Source: Cellulomonas sp. Root485 (GTDB taxonomy: Bacteria > Actinomycetota > Actinomycetes > Actinomycetales > Cellulomonadaceae). Taken from it: a stretch of 64,000 bases of DNA. Location: NCBI RefSeq assembly GCF_001426705.1, contig NZ_LMFC01000001.1:609789-673788 (forward strand), written 5' to 3'. Made by a program: the position numbers and the translations under genes. Under the pieces are notes generated by a model that saw nothing but the letters and a program-made list of their open reading frames with translations, was not told where the DNA came from and did not search any database. Positions 1-7,413 of the stretch are shown here, one piece after another (position 1 is the stretch's first letter; each line of letters starts with the position of its first letter).

Positions 1-375
1 ACCCTCGTGCTGCCTGCCGCCGAGAGCCCGACCGCCGGGAGCCCCCCCGACGAGGGCCCCACTGCAGCGAGCCCCACCGCCGTGAGCCCCACCGCCGCGA
101 GCCCCACCGCCGTGAGCCCCACCGCGGAGAGTGACTCCGCAGAGAGCACGGCCGACGGGAGCCCGGCCCCGCCGAGCATCGCCGTGCCGCCCCCGCGCCG
201 GTGGGTCCGGACCGCGCTCGTCGGAGGTGCGGTGGTCCTCCTCGCCGGCGGCACGCTGCTGGTCGGCCGGCTCGCCGACGGCGCCGGGACCCCGGTCGTC
301 CCGCCGTCCTACCCCGCGGTCGAAGGTCCCGTGGGCGAGTCCCTGACGCAGCTGCAAGAGAGCGTCGAGCCATGA
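1..375 (+). CDS. C-terminal part of a single-pass membrane protein (5' truncated)
   Basis: The frame is open from the first base, so the true start lies before the window and only the C-terminal 124 codons are visible. The visible part has a Ser-Pro-Thr-Ala rich low-complexity stretch (about residues 8-50), a basic PPRRW segment, one hydrophobic helix (about residues 65-85 of the visible part) and a short tail ending in LTQLQESVEP. A disordered juxtamembrane stretch followed by one helix and a short outer tail would fit the end of an actinobacterial membrane Ser/Thr kinase, but no kinase domain is in view, so this is only a guess. The stop overlaps the start of the next gene (ATGA), which suggests translational coupling. 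Confidence 0.6.
   Translation, partial: TLVLPAAESPTAGSPPDEGPTAASPTAVSPTAASPTAVSPTAESDSAESTADGSPAPPSIAVPPPRRWVRTALVGGAVVLLAGGTLLVGRLADGAGTPVVPPSYPAVEGPVGESLTQLQESVEP
70..129 (+). repeat. Four tandem 15-bp units encoding SPTA(V/A)
   Basis: Units begin at 70, 85, 100 and 115, each close to AGCCCCACCGCCGTG. They encode the Ser-Pro-Thr-Ala repeat of the truncated membrane protein and differ mainly in the last codon. Such in-frame repeats tend to vary in copy number between strains. Confidence 0.85.
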
Positions 376-830
376 GTCACGTGCGGATCCCGGCCCTTGT
401 GCTCGGCGCCGTGCTGGTGTGCGCGGGCTGCGGCAGCGCGCCGGAGCTCGCTGCCGACCGCGCGTCGTCGCTCCAGCAGTCGGTGCTCGACGTGACGCAG
501 GCGGCGAGCGAGGCGCGGTGGGCCGACGCCCAGGTCCTGCTCGTCGACACGCAGGCGTCCCTCGACGCAGGGGCCGACGCGGGGGAGGTGTCCACGACGC
601 GCTACCGGGAGATCGACGCCGCTCTCGACCGCGTCGCTGCGGAGCTCGCGGCAGCGAAGGCCGCAGCGGACCAGGCGGCGGCAGCACAGGCAGCCGCAGA
701 GCAGGCAGCCGCCGAGCAGGCGGCCGCGGAGCAGGCTGCGGCCGAGCAGGCTGCGGCGGAGCAGAAGACGGCGCCCGCGCCCGCCAAGGAACCCCCGAAG
801 GGCAAGGGTCCGGGCAAGGGGGACAAGTAG
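372..830 (+). CDS. Small lipoprotein with Ala-Ala-Glu-Gln repeat helix
   Basis: A 152-residue predicted lipoprotein. The N-terminus (MSHVRIPALVLGAVLVCAGC) is a signal peptide ending in a lipobox with Cys20 as the likely acylated residue. Residues about 30-95 look helical. They are followed by a nearly pure Ala/Glu/Gln repeat and a basic Pro-Lys-Gly tail ending GKGDK. The ATG at 372 overlaps the upstream stop, so the two genes are probably one operon. No enzymatic motif is visible. A helical stalk ending in a basic tail suggests a cell-surface or wall-associated structural role, but that is inference and no known family is recognised. Confidence 0.7.
   Translation: MSHVRIPALVLGAVLVCAGCGSAPELAADRASSLQQSVLDVTQAASEARWADAQVLLVDTQASLDAGADAGEVSTTRYREIDAALDRVAAELAAAKAAADQAAAAQAAAEQAAAEQAAAEQAAAEQAAAEQKTAPAPAKEPPKGKGPGKGDK
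690..764 (+). repeat. Five tandem 15-bp units encoding AAAEQ
   Basis: Five consecutive units start at 690, 705, 720, 735 and 750. Synonymous third positions differ (gca/gcc/gcg/gct), so the amino-acid repeat has been kept while the DNA has drifted. This points to selection on the protein. Confidence 0.85.
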
Positions 831-937
831 GCGCACTCAGGGTCGGTTTCCGGGCGATCACCGATGCAGAGGCGTGCACCGGCGCGGCATGCTGGGGACG
901 TCCGGTCGCCCCTGACCGGCACGAGAGGAGCAGCACC

Positions 938-1189
938 ATGGGCACCATCCACGACGGCATGGCTCGACAGGGCCTGGTCCGGCCGGTCGACGGCCGTGTG
1001 CTGGGCGGTGTGTGCGCCGGGCTGGGTCAGCGGTTCGGCATCGCGCCGTTCCATGCGCGACTGCTGTTCGTCCTGATCCTGTTCGTGCTGCCGGGCAGCC
1101 AGCTGCTGGTCTACCCGCTGCTGTGGATCCTCATGCCGAGCGAGCACCGGGCCTCGACGCCGGTGGACGCTGCCCCCGGGCGGTTCTAG
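938..1189 (+). CDS. PspC-domain small membrane protein
   Basis: An 83-residue protein with the PspC domain: the R-P-V-D-G-R-V-L-G-G-V-C-A-G-L motif at about residues 15-29, then a hydrophobic segment (about 43-65) with LLVYPLLWILMP. PspC domains occur in envelope-stress membrane proteins and are often linked to two-component systems, none of which is nearby. The ATG at 938 is preceded by GAGAGGAG at a good distance, which fixes the start. The 107-bp gap upstream probably holds its own promoter. The molecular role of such stand-alone actinobacterial PspC proteins is not established. Confidence 0.85.
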   Translation: MGTIHDGMARQGLVRPVDGRVLGGVCAGLGQRFGIAPFHARLLFVLILFVLPGSQLLVYPLLWILMPSEHRASTPVDAAPGRF

Positions 1190-1202
1190 CGACCTGACCT
1201 GG

Positions 1203-2216
1203 TCAGATCCCGCCCGACCAGGTCAGGTGGCGGGCGCGGCGAGGCACCGGGACGTCGCCGAGCAGCGGCGCCGGCAGGGCCTTGCCCAGCTCGCTGACGA
1301 GGGACCGCCAGGACAGCTCGGCCGCCTTGAGCTGCGTCGCCACGTGCTCGGGCGCGACGTGACCCACGCTGCCGGCGCCGTCCGCCGCGTCGAGCGCGTC
1401 GAGGCCGCGTTCGACCGCGGCGCGTGAGGTCCGGTAGTTCGCGGTGTCGCGTGCGGTCGGCGGGGTCAGGACCTCGAGCACCGCGGCGGCGTCGTCGAAC
1501 ATCGAGCGCAGGAGCGCCACCGCATGCGGGCGGTCGCCCATCGAGAGGCGGTCCGCGGAGTCCGTCACGGCGGCGACGATCGTGGAGTGCTCGAGCCGGT
1601 CGACGGTCGCGGCGAGGGCGCCGGGCTCGATCTGGATCTGCAGGAGCAGTGCGACGGTCCGGCCCAGGACCCGCTCCGAGCGGTCCCGACGGACCCGGCG
1701 CCGCTCGGCCGCCCGGCGGGCCTCGTCCTCCGCGCGCAGCTCGAGCGCGAGCGCCTCGCGCTCCCGGCGCTCGGCCTCCTGCCGGGCCGCGTTCGCGCGT
1801 CGCGAGACCAGCTCCGTGGCCGTCCGCACGTGGTGCTCGGACTCGGTCTGGGCGCGGTGCACGAGCTCGGCCGCGCACGGGTTGGCCGGACTGGCGTACC
1901 CGGTGTCGGTGTAGCCGAACAGGGCGATGTGGTGCTCCTCCGCCCACAGGAGGGCGGTCTTGGTGAACCCGGAGCGGGAGTAGAAGACAGCGACGAACGA
2001 GCCGGCCGCGGCGCGGAGGTCCTCGAGGTCGCTGCGCCCGACGGGGCTGCGGCGGTGCTCGACGCGTCCCGCGAAGTCGATGCCGACGAGGTCCAGCTCG
2101 GTGGCGGACCCCGGGCCGGTGACGCGGACGTCGGTGCGGGCCAGGACCGTGCGGGCGTGCCGCTCAGCGAAGCGCTCGGCGTCGCGCCACTGCGGGTCCT
2201 TGCCCGTCGTGCTCAC
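1203..2216 (-). CDS. Restriction-endonuclease-like (Mrr-type) protein with degenerate active site
   Basis: A 337-residue cytoplasmic protein. Residues about 5-115 follow the Mrr-type nuclease layout: an acidic LDLVGIDF strand, then a basic loop, then FVAVFYSRSGFTKTALLWAEE and HIALFGYTDTG, which match the usual GxFVTxxxFTxxA and IxLxD strands. The QxK catalytic strand expected after the first Asp reads GRVEHRRSPVG, so the canonical lysine is absent. Residues about 130-190 form a charged Arg/Glu coiled coil. The remainder is a helical domain I do not recognise. The GTG start at 2216 is preceded by GGAGGAGG with 5-base spacing. No methylase or other restriction gene is adjacent. It may be a DNA-binding pseudo-nuclease; this is inferred from the motif pattern. 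Confidence 0.6.
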   Translation of the reverse strand: MSTTGKDPQWRDAERFAERHARTVLARTDVRVTGPGSATELDLVGIDFAGRVEHRRSPVGRSDLEDLRAAAGSFVAVFYSRSGFTKTALLWAEEHHIALFGYTDTGYASPANPCAAELVHRAQTESEHHVRTATELVSRRANAARQEAERREREALALELRAEDEARRAAERRRVRRDRSERVLGRTVALLLQIQIEPGALAATVDRLEHSTIVAAVTDSADRLSMGDRPHAVALLRSMFDDAAAVLEVLTPPTARDTANYRTSRAAVERGLDALDAADGAGSVGHVAPEHVATQLKAAELSWRSLVSELGKALPAPLLGDVPVPRRARHLTWSGGI

Positions 2217-2408
2217 GGCCACCTCCTCCACCGACGTCCGGCCGGTCAGACACCCTTCGACGGTAGGCACCGCCCGGGTCCCCGGAGTCGACCGTCCGGG
2301 TGACCCACCCGACGCAAACCGCCGGTCGGCACGACACGCCGGACGAATCGACCGGGTGAAACCGCAGGCCGGGCCCTCGAGCGACCCGGCGGTGGCAGGC
2401 TGGACGCC

Positions 2409-3788
2409 ATGACGGCACGGTGGCCCGCGTTCGCGCCGGCGCTCGACCGCGCAGCGCACCACGCGCGTGAGTGGCTGATGTCCCTCACCGAGCGACCGGT
2501 GCACCCGCGGGCCCACCCCGACGCGCTCGCCGAGGCCTTCGGCGGACCGCTGCCCGACGGGCCGACCGCACCCGAGTCGGTCGTCGACGAGCTGGCCACC
2601 GGCATCGAGCCGGGACTCATGGGGATGCCCTCCGGCCGGTTCTTCGGCTGGGTGATCGGAGGCACGCACCCGGCAGCGCTCGCGGCGGACTGGCTCACGA
2701 GCGCCTGGGACCAGAACACCGCGATGCGCCACTCGACGCCCGGCGTCGTGGCGGTGGAGGACGCGGCGGCCGCGTGGGCGCTCGACCTGCTCGGTCTGCC
2801 CGCCGGTGCCGACGTCGGGTTCGTCACGGGCGCCACCATGGCCAACTTCACCGGCCTCGCCGCGGCCCGCCAGCAGGTGCTCGCCGACGCAGGGTGGGAC
2901 GTCGGTCGCGACGGCCTCGCGGGTGGCCCGCGGGTCCGGGTGCTCGTCGGTGCGGAACGGCACGAGACCCTCGACCTCGCGCTGCGGTACCTCGGGCTCG
3001 GGACGCCGACGGTCGTGGCCGCCGACGACCAGGGCCGGCTCGTCGTCGATGACCTCGAGCGCGCCCTGGCGCAGGGGAGCGGGCCGACGGTCGTCTGCCT
3101 GCAGGCGGGCAACCTGCACTCCGGCGCGTTCGACCCGATGGCCGCGGCGATCGACGTCGCGCACCGGCACGGCGCGTGGGTCCACGTCGACGGTGCCTTC
3201 GGGCTCTGGGCGGCCGCGTCACCGCGACTGCGCGGGCTCGTGGCCGGCTACGAGCTCGCCGACTCGTGGGCCACCGACGCGCACAAGACCCTCAACGTGC
3301 CGTACGACTGCGGCCTGGCGATCGTCGCGCACCCCGAGCCGCTGCGTCGCGCCGTCGGGATGCAGGCCGACTACTTCGCGACGTTCAGCGGGTCGGGCGA
3401 CCCGTTGGAGAAGGTGCCCGAGCTCTCCCGCCGCGCCCGTGGCGTTCCCGTCTGGGCGGTGCTGCGGTCGCTGGGGCGCAGCGGCGTCGAGGACCTGGTG
3501 GACGGCCTGGTGGCGAACGCCCGGGCGATCGCCGACGGGATCGCCACCGTCGACGGCGCCACGATCCTCAACGACGTCGTGTTCACCCAGGTCTGCGTGG
3601 CGTTCGGCTCCGACGAGCGCACCCGGGCGGTCACCGCACGCGTGCTTGCCGACGGCGTGACGTGGATGTCCGGGTCCCGGTGGCAGGGTCGGGACGTGCT
3701 GCGGGTGTCGGTGAGCAACTGGTCGACGGACGCCGACGACGTCGCCCGGTCGGTCGACGCCGTGCGGCGGGCGGCGTCGGCCGGCTGA
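2409..3788 (+). CDS. PLP-dependent decarboxylase (group II amino acid decarboxylase family)
   Basis: A 459-residue fold-type I PLP enzyme of the aromatic-L-amino-acid/glutamate decarboxylase family. Visible landmarks are GATMANFTGLAAAR near residue 140, WVHVDGAFGLW (the cofactor-binding Asp), and TDAHKTLNVPYDCG with the Schiff-base lysine near residue 297. Length and motif order fit an intact enzyme that decarboxylates an amino acid or a related substrate. Substrate specificity cannot be read from the sequence, and many actinobacterial members are annotated only as decarboxylase or aspartate aminotransferase family. It is divergent from the nuclease-like gene and ends 2 bases from the convergent DUF4349 gene, with no room for a terminator. 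Confidence 0.85.
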   Translation: MTARWPAFAPALDRAAHHAREWLMSLTERPVHPRAHPDALAEAFGGPLPDGPTAPESVVDELATGIEPGLMGMPSGRFFGWVIGGTHPAALAADWLTSAWDQNTAMRHSTPGVVAVEDAAAAWALDLLGLPAGADVGFVTGATMANFTGLAAARQQVLADAGWDVGRDGLAGGPRVRVLVGAERHETLDLALRYLGLGTPTVVAADDQGRLVVDDLERALAQGSGPTVVCLQAGNLHSGAFDPMAAAIDVAHRHGAWVHVDGAFGLWAAASPRLRGLVAGYELADSWATDAHKTLNVPYDCGLAIVAHPEPLRRAVGMQADYFATFSGSGDPLEKVPELSRRARGVPVWAVLRSLGRSGVEDLVDGLVANARAIADGIATVDGATILNDVVFTQVCVAFGSDERTRAVTARVLADGVTWMSGSRWQGRDVLRVSVSNWSTDADDVARSVDAVRRAASAG

Positions 3789-3790
3789 GG

Positions 3791-4846
3791 TCAGCGCGGC
3801 TGGTGCTGGTCAGGGTCCACGGGTGGTGCGGACGGCGGGTCGAACACGGTGCCGACGCCCGCCGCCACCGGCTGCTGAGCCGTCGCCGGGCCGCGCCAGC
3901 GCCGGGTCCAGCGCACCGCCGCCACGACCAGAGCCGCGATCGCGCCGCCGAAGGCGATCCAGGGCAGGAGCACCCCGAGGACGATGGCGATCCCCGAGAC
4001 GACGACCACGAGGGAGTCCCAGCCGGCCACGAGACCCTCGACGAACGACTGCGGACCGGTGGGCGGCTCGACGGGGGCGGGCGGTGCGACGTACGGCGGC
4101 AGGTCCGGGCCGACGATCGCGACGTGGATCGTCGACAGCGACACCTGCTCGGCGATCGCGGCGCGCTGCGACCGCAGCTGCTCCAGGGCAGCCTCGCGGT
4201 CGGTGAGGGCGTTCTCCGCGGTGATGATGTCGTCGTGCGTCGTCGCCGTGGCCAGGAGGGTGGTCATGCGGTCGACGGAGAGCTCCATCGCGTGGATGCG
4301 GGCGTCCAGGTCCTGCGCGGCCCCGGTCACGTCCTTCTTGGTCAGGTTCACCGACTCCACGTCGCCGAGCTCGCGCAGGGCGACCAGCGTGGGGCTCACC
4401 GCGGCCGCGGGGAGCCGGATGGTCAGCGTGGCGGTGCCGACCTCCGTGTCGGTCTGGGCCTTCTCGGCGCGGTCGTCGACCCGGCCGTCGGCCTCCTCGG
4501 TGAGCCGCACGATCGCGTCGGCGGCGACCCGCGGGTCCTTCACGGCCATCGCGACGTCCCCGGTCTGGATGACCTGACGGTTCGCGTCGACCGTGCTGGC
4601 CGCCGGGGCGACGGAACCGTCGGCCGTGTCCTGCTCGACGACGGTGCCGGGGTCCGTGCCCCCCTCGTCCGCACCGACCGCCCCCTGGTCGTTGCCGCCG
4701 TCGTACTGGGCCTCGGACGTGCTGTCACCGCTGTCGCCGCCGCTGCAGGCGCTCAGGGTGGCGGCGAGGGCGATGACGCCGGCGACCACCAGGCGGGTGG
4801 TCCGGGCGCGGACTGTGGCTGCGGGGCGGCTCGTCGTCGGCTTCAT
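3791..4846 (-). CDS. DUF4349 lipoprotein
   Basis: A 351-residue lipoprotein. The signal peptide ends in the lipobox LSAC (Cys about 33), followed by a Gly/Ser/Asp-rich linker. The DUF4349 domain spans about residues 85-270 and starts RQVIQTGDVAMAVKDP. Its middle (AMELSVDRMTTLLATATTHDDIITAENALTDREAALEQL) is a predicted coiled coil. One or two membrane-spanning helices lie near residues 280-320 (VVVVSGIAIVLGVLLPWIAF), and a Pro-rich cytoplasmic tail follows. The family is widespread in actinobacteria and lacks a firm function; an envelope role is likely. The start at MKPTTS places the basic N-region directly before the hydrophobic core. Confidence 0.85.
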   Translation of the reverse strand: MKPTTSRPAATVRARTTRLVVAGVIALAATLSACSGGDSGDSTSEAQYDGGNDQGAVGADEGGTDPGTVVEQDTADGSVAPAASTVDANRQVIQTGDVAMAVKDPRVAADAIVRLTEEADGRVDDRAEKAQTDTEVGTATLTIRLPAAAVSPTLVALRELGDVESVNLTKKDVTGAAQDLDARIHAMELSVDRMTTLLATATTHDDIITAENALTDREAALEQLRSQRAAIAEQVSLSTIHVAIVGPDLPPYVAPPAPVEPPTGPQSFVEGLVAGWDSLVVVVSGIAIVLGVLLPWIAFGGAIAALVVAAVRWTRRWRGPATAQQPVAAGVGTVFDPPSAPPVDPDQHQPR

Positions 4847-4964
4847 GGCCGTGAACGTAGGGCCGGGGGTGAGGCTGCGGGTGGGCTGTGACTCAACTGT
4901 GACGGCATCGGCGTGGGCGGGACCGAATCGTGACCGCGCCGACACCGGACCGCGTTCGCGCTGC

Positions 4965-5798
4965 TCAGAGCAGGTACGCGGTCGAGGTCCACAGGTGCAC
5001 GGCCGCGAAGGCGCGCAGGGGGCGCCACCGTTCCGCCAGGTGGGTGACGTCCGTCGCGGACCCGACGCCGAGCGCCCGCCGCAGCACGAGGTCGCCGACG
5101 GGCATCGCGTCGCGGTCGCCGAGCACGCGCAGGGCGAGGTAGTCCGCGGTCCACGGGCCGATCCCGGGAAGGGCGAGGAGCCGGTCCCGGGCGTCCGGCG
5201 TTCCCGGCACGAGCGTGAGCCCGTCGGCGCACGCCCGCGCGAGCGCGTGCAGCGTGCGGGCGCGCGAGTGGGTGATCCGTACGACCGCCTGCAGCTCGAC
5301 AGGGTCGACCGCCGCGAGCCGTCCCGCTGTCGGGTACAGGGTCAGGCCACCGGGGCCAGGGGCGCCGTAGGCGGCCGCCAGCCGACCGCCGAACGTGCGG
5401 GCCGCGGCGAGCGACACCTGCTGGCCGAGCACGGTCGTCACGGCGGCCTCGAAACCGTCCGGATGGCCCAGGACCCGCAGCCGGGGCCGGGCCCGGACGA
5501 GCGGCCCGAGGACGTCGTCGTCCCCGAACGCGTCGAGCACGGCGTCGAGGTCGTCGGCGAGCCCGAACCAGGACGCGGCCAGCGCCGCGAGGGCGGCCTC
5601 CGAGCCGGCGGTGGAGCGCAGCGCGATGCGGTCGGCGTCCAGGGTGGCCTCGACGAGCGCCGGTCCGTCGTCCAGCCGGACGACCCGTCGCACGATCCCG
5701 GCGTCGACCGTCTCCACGCCGGGGACCGCATGGGCGACCAGCGAGGCGAGCGCCGGTGCCGGGTCGAACGGCCGCTGCAGGACGAGAGAGGCGCTCAC
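4965..5798 (-). CDS. alkA: DNA-3-methyladenine glycosylase II (AlkA)
   Basis: A 277-residue HhH-GPD base-excision enzyme that removes alkylated purines by hydrolysing the N-glycosidic bond. The helix-hairpin-helix and catalytic segment read LALPGIGPWTADYLALRVLG and then DRDAMPVGD near residues 205-235. The last Asp is the family catalytic residue. The N-terminal part matches the AlkA N-domain. I chose the GTG at 5798 because the only longer alternative begins with a TTG at 5831 inside a palindrome. A second alkylation-repair gene (ogt) lies 5 kb away but is not co-transcribed. The DUF4349 gene follows in the same direction after 118 bp. Confidence 0.9.
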   Translation of the reverse strand: MSASLVLQRPFDPAPALASLVAHAVPGVETVDAGIVRRVVRLDDGPALVEATLDADRIALRSTAGSEAALAALAASWFGLADDLDAVLDAFGDDDVLGPLVRARPRLRVLGHPDGFEAAVTTVLGQQVSLAAARTFGGRLAAAYGAPGPGGLTLYPTAGRLAAVDPVELQAVVRITHSRARTLHALARACADGLTLVPGTPDARDRLLALPGIGPWTADYLALRVLGDRDAMPVGDLVLRRALGVGSATDVTHLAERWRPLRAFAAVHLWTSTAYLL

Positions 5799-5829
5799 GG
5801 GTCGACGGTAACCTGCTGGACGCTTTACC

Positions 5830-5842
5830 AAGACAATGTCTT
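5830..5842. promoter_or_regulatory. Palindrome AAGACA-A-TGTCTT upstream of alkA
   Basis: A perfect 6-bp-arm palindrome with a one-base centre, 32-44 bp upstream of the alkA start. It is unusually AT-rich for this window. It could be an operator for a dimeric regulator. The regulator is unknown. Confidence 0.4.
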
Positions 5843-5875
5843 CACATGGAAAGGATGCGCCCCACGCGTGGCAGT

Positions 5876-5892
5876 GCTAGAACTGTTCTAGC
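5876..5892. promoter_or_regulatory. Palindrome GCTAGAACTGTTCTAGC
   Basis: A perfect palindrome with 8-bp arms and a one-base centre between alkA and mscS. The arms (AGAAC/GTTCT) resemble SOS-box halves, but actinobacterial LexA boxes have a four-base centre, so LexA is unlikely. It may be an operator for either neighbour or for a transcript starting in this gap. Confidence 0.4.
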
Positions 5893-5898
5893 TGATCG

Positions 5899-6061
5899 CA
5901 CCGGGAGCCCGGGGCGACCAGCCGGTCGCAAGTCGGGCCATGTTGCCGAGGGTCACGGCGAGAGCCGGACCGCCCGTGAGGGTTCAGGGAGTGCGCCAAG
6001 CCTCGTGCCGGCGAGACGCCTCTCCGTGGCGCCCCGTCCCCGAGAACAGGGGACGGGGCGC
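5899..6061 (+). ncRNA. Candidate structured transcript or leader ending in a strong hairpin
   Basis: The 295 bp between alkA and mscS contain no credible gene: the one open frame uses A/T third positions unlike every neighbour. It does contain structure. GCGACC-AGCC-GGTCGC (5914-5929) is nested inside GCCCG/CGGGC (5907-5911 with 5934-5938). A 13-bp GC hairpin with a 7-base loop lies at 6029-6061. This arrangement would suit a small RNA with a terminator, or a regulated leader of mscS. The boundaries are inferred and I recognise no known RNA family. Confidence 0.3.
6029..6061 (+). terminator. 13-bp GC hairpin upstream of mscS
   Basis: GCGCCCCGTCCCC (6029-6041) pairs perfectly with 6049-6061 around the loop GAGAACA. 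There is no T-tract after it. It lies 33 bp before the mscS start, so it either ends a short upstream transcript or attenuates mscS. Confidence 0.6.
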
Positions 6062-6093
6062 ACCTACGTCCGGCACTGCCTACGCTGAGGGAC

Positions 6094-7413
6094 GTGCGCC
6101 CCCACCTCCTGCTCGGCGCTGCCGACGAGTCCGTGGCCGACGGTGTCGAGGGCTTCCTCGTCCCGACGCTGTCGGTCCTCGCCGCCGTCATCGTCGCCTT
6201 CCTCACCGCAACCCTCCTCGCCGTGCTGGTGCGACGCCTCGCGCGCCGCTCGGCCGTCGCCGCGGACCTCACCCGCCGCTCGCGCAAGCCCATGCGCGCG
6301 GTCCTGCTCGTGGTCGCCGTCTGGATCGCGCTGCGCCTGAGCACCGACCCGGCCGACTGGACCCGGACCGCCGAGCACGTCCTGCTGATCGCCCTGATCA
6401 TCACCGTGGCGTGGCTCGTCGGCAGCCTCGCGTTCGTGCTCGAGGACGCCGCGCTCCAGCGGTACCGGATCGACGTCGCCGACAACCGGCACGCCCGCCG
6501 CGTCCGCACCCAGGTCCAGGTGCTGCGCCGCATCACCGTCGCGATCCTGGTGCTGTGCGCGATCGCGGCGATCCTGCTGACGTTCCCGTCGGCCCGGGCG
6601 CTGGGCGCGAGCCTCCTGGCGTCCGCCGGGCTCATCTCCATCGTCGCCGGTCTGGCGGCGCAGAGCTCCCTGGCCAACGTGTTCGCAGGGCTGCAGCTGG
6701 CGTTCACCGACGCGATCCGGGTGGACGACGTGGTCGTCGTCGCCGACGAGTGGGGGCGGATCGAGGAGATCACGCTCACCTACGTGGTCGTGCACGTCTG
6801 GGACGACCGCCGCCTGATCCTGCCCTCGACGTACTTCACGACCACGCCGTTCGAGAACTGGACCCGCCGCGCGGCCGACCTGCTGGGCACCGTCGAGCTC
6901 GACGTCGACTGGGAGGTCCCGGTCGAGGCGATGCGCACCGAGCTGACACGGCTGCTCCAGGACACCGACCTGTGGGACCGGCGCGTCGGCATCCTGCAGG
7001 TCACGGACGCCGTCGGCGGCATGGTCCGCGTCCGCGCGCTGGCCAGCGCCGTGGACGCCCCGACGCTGTTCGACCTGCGGTGCTACGTCCGCGAGGGGCT
7101 GGTCGGCTGGCTGCAGCGCGAGGCGCCGCAGAGCCTGCCGAAGACCCGGTGGGAGGGCACGCCACCCGCGCCGCCGACGGGGCGCCGCGCCGCCGCCCGC
7201 CCTGACTCCGCCCCCACGCCCGTGCTCCCCGTCCCGGGCGCGTGGTCCCCGGACGACACGCAGACCATCACCACCGGCGGCCAGGACGCCCGGCTGTTCA
7301 CCGGCAGCATCGAGGCGCTGGAGCGGTCGCGGCACTTCTCCGGGCCCGGGCAGGACGTCATCGACGAGCGTGAGCAGTCCGCCGACGAGCACGGGGAGGG
7401 GCGGCAGCCCTGA
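6094..7413 (+). CDS. MscS-family mechanosensitive ion channel
   Basis: A 439-residue integral membrane channel expected to release solutes on hypo-osmotic shock. Hydrophobic helices lie near residues 22-47, 68-85, 97-118 and 148-170. The pore-lining helix region is rich in Ala and Gly (LGASLLASAGLISIVAGLAAQ), followed by the MscS beta domain (DAIRVDDVVVVADEWGRIEEITLTYVVV, LPSTYFTTTPFENWTR). The last ~100 residues are a hydrophilic, Pro-rich tail that is probably disordered. The GTG start at 6094 has GAGGGA just upstream. Its stop overlaps the region where the next gene appears to start, so the pair may be co-translated. Confidence 0.9.
   Translation: MRPHLLLGAADESVADGVEGFLVPTLSVLAAVIVAFLTATLLAVLVRRLARRSAVAADLTRRSRKPMRAVLLVVAVWIALRLSTDPADWTRTAEHVLLIALIITVAWLVGSLAFVLEDAALQRYRIDVADNRHARRVRTQVQVLRRITVAILVLCAIAAILLTFPSARALGASLLASAGLISIVAGLAAQSSLANVFAGLQLAFTDAIRVDDVVVVADEWGRIEEITLTYVVVHVWDDRRLILPSTYFTTTPFENWTRRAADLLGTVELDVDWEVPVEAMRTELTRLLQDTDLWDRRVGILQVTDAVGGMVRVRALASAVDAPTLFDLRCYVREGLVGWLQREAPQSLPKTRWEGTPPAPPTGRRAAARPDSAPTPVLPVPGAWSPDDTQTITTGGQDARLFTGSIEALERSRHFSGPGQDVIDEREQSADEHGEGRQP

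Noticed and set aside
70..129. CRISPR-like repeat array
   Set aside because: The units are contiguous, 15 bp long, in frame with a gene and have no spacers. No cas genes are present anywhere in the window.
1203..2216. A defence island around the Mrr-like gene
   Set aside because: Neighbours are a PspC protein and a PLP decarboxylase. There is no methyltransferase, helicase or other defence gene within reach.
5876..5892. GCTAGAACTGTTCTAGC as a LexA (SOS) box beside alkA
   Set aside because: Actinobacterial SOS boxes have CGAAC and GTTCG halves with a four-base centre. Here the centre is one base and the outer base differs.
5756..6088. A 110-codon open frame across the alkA-mscS gap
   Set aside because: It overlaps alkA, has no ribosome-binding site and uses A/T at many third positions, unlike every real gene in the window.
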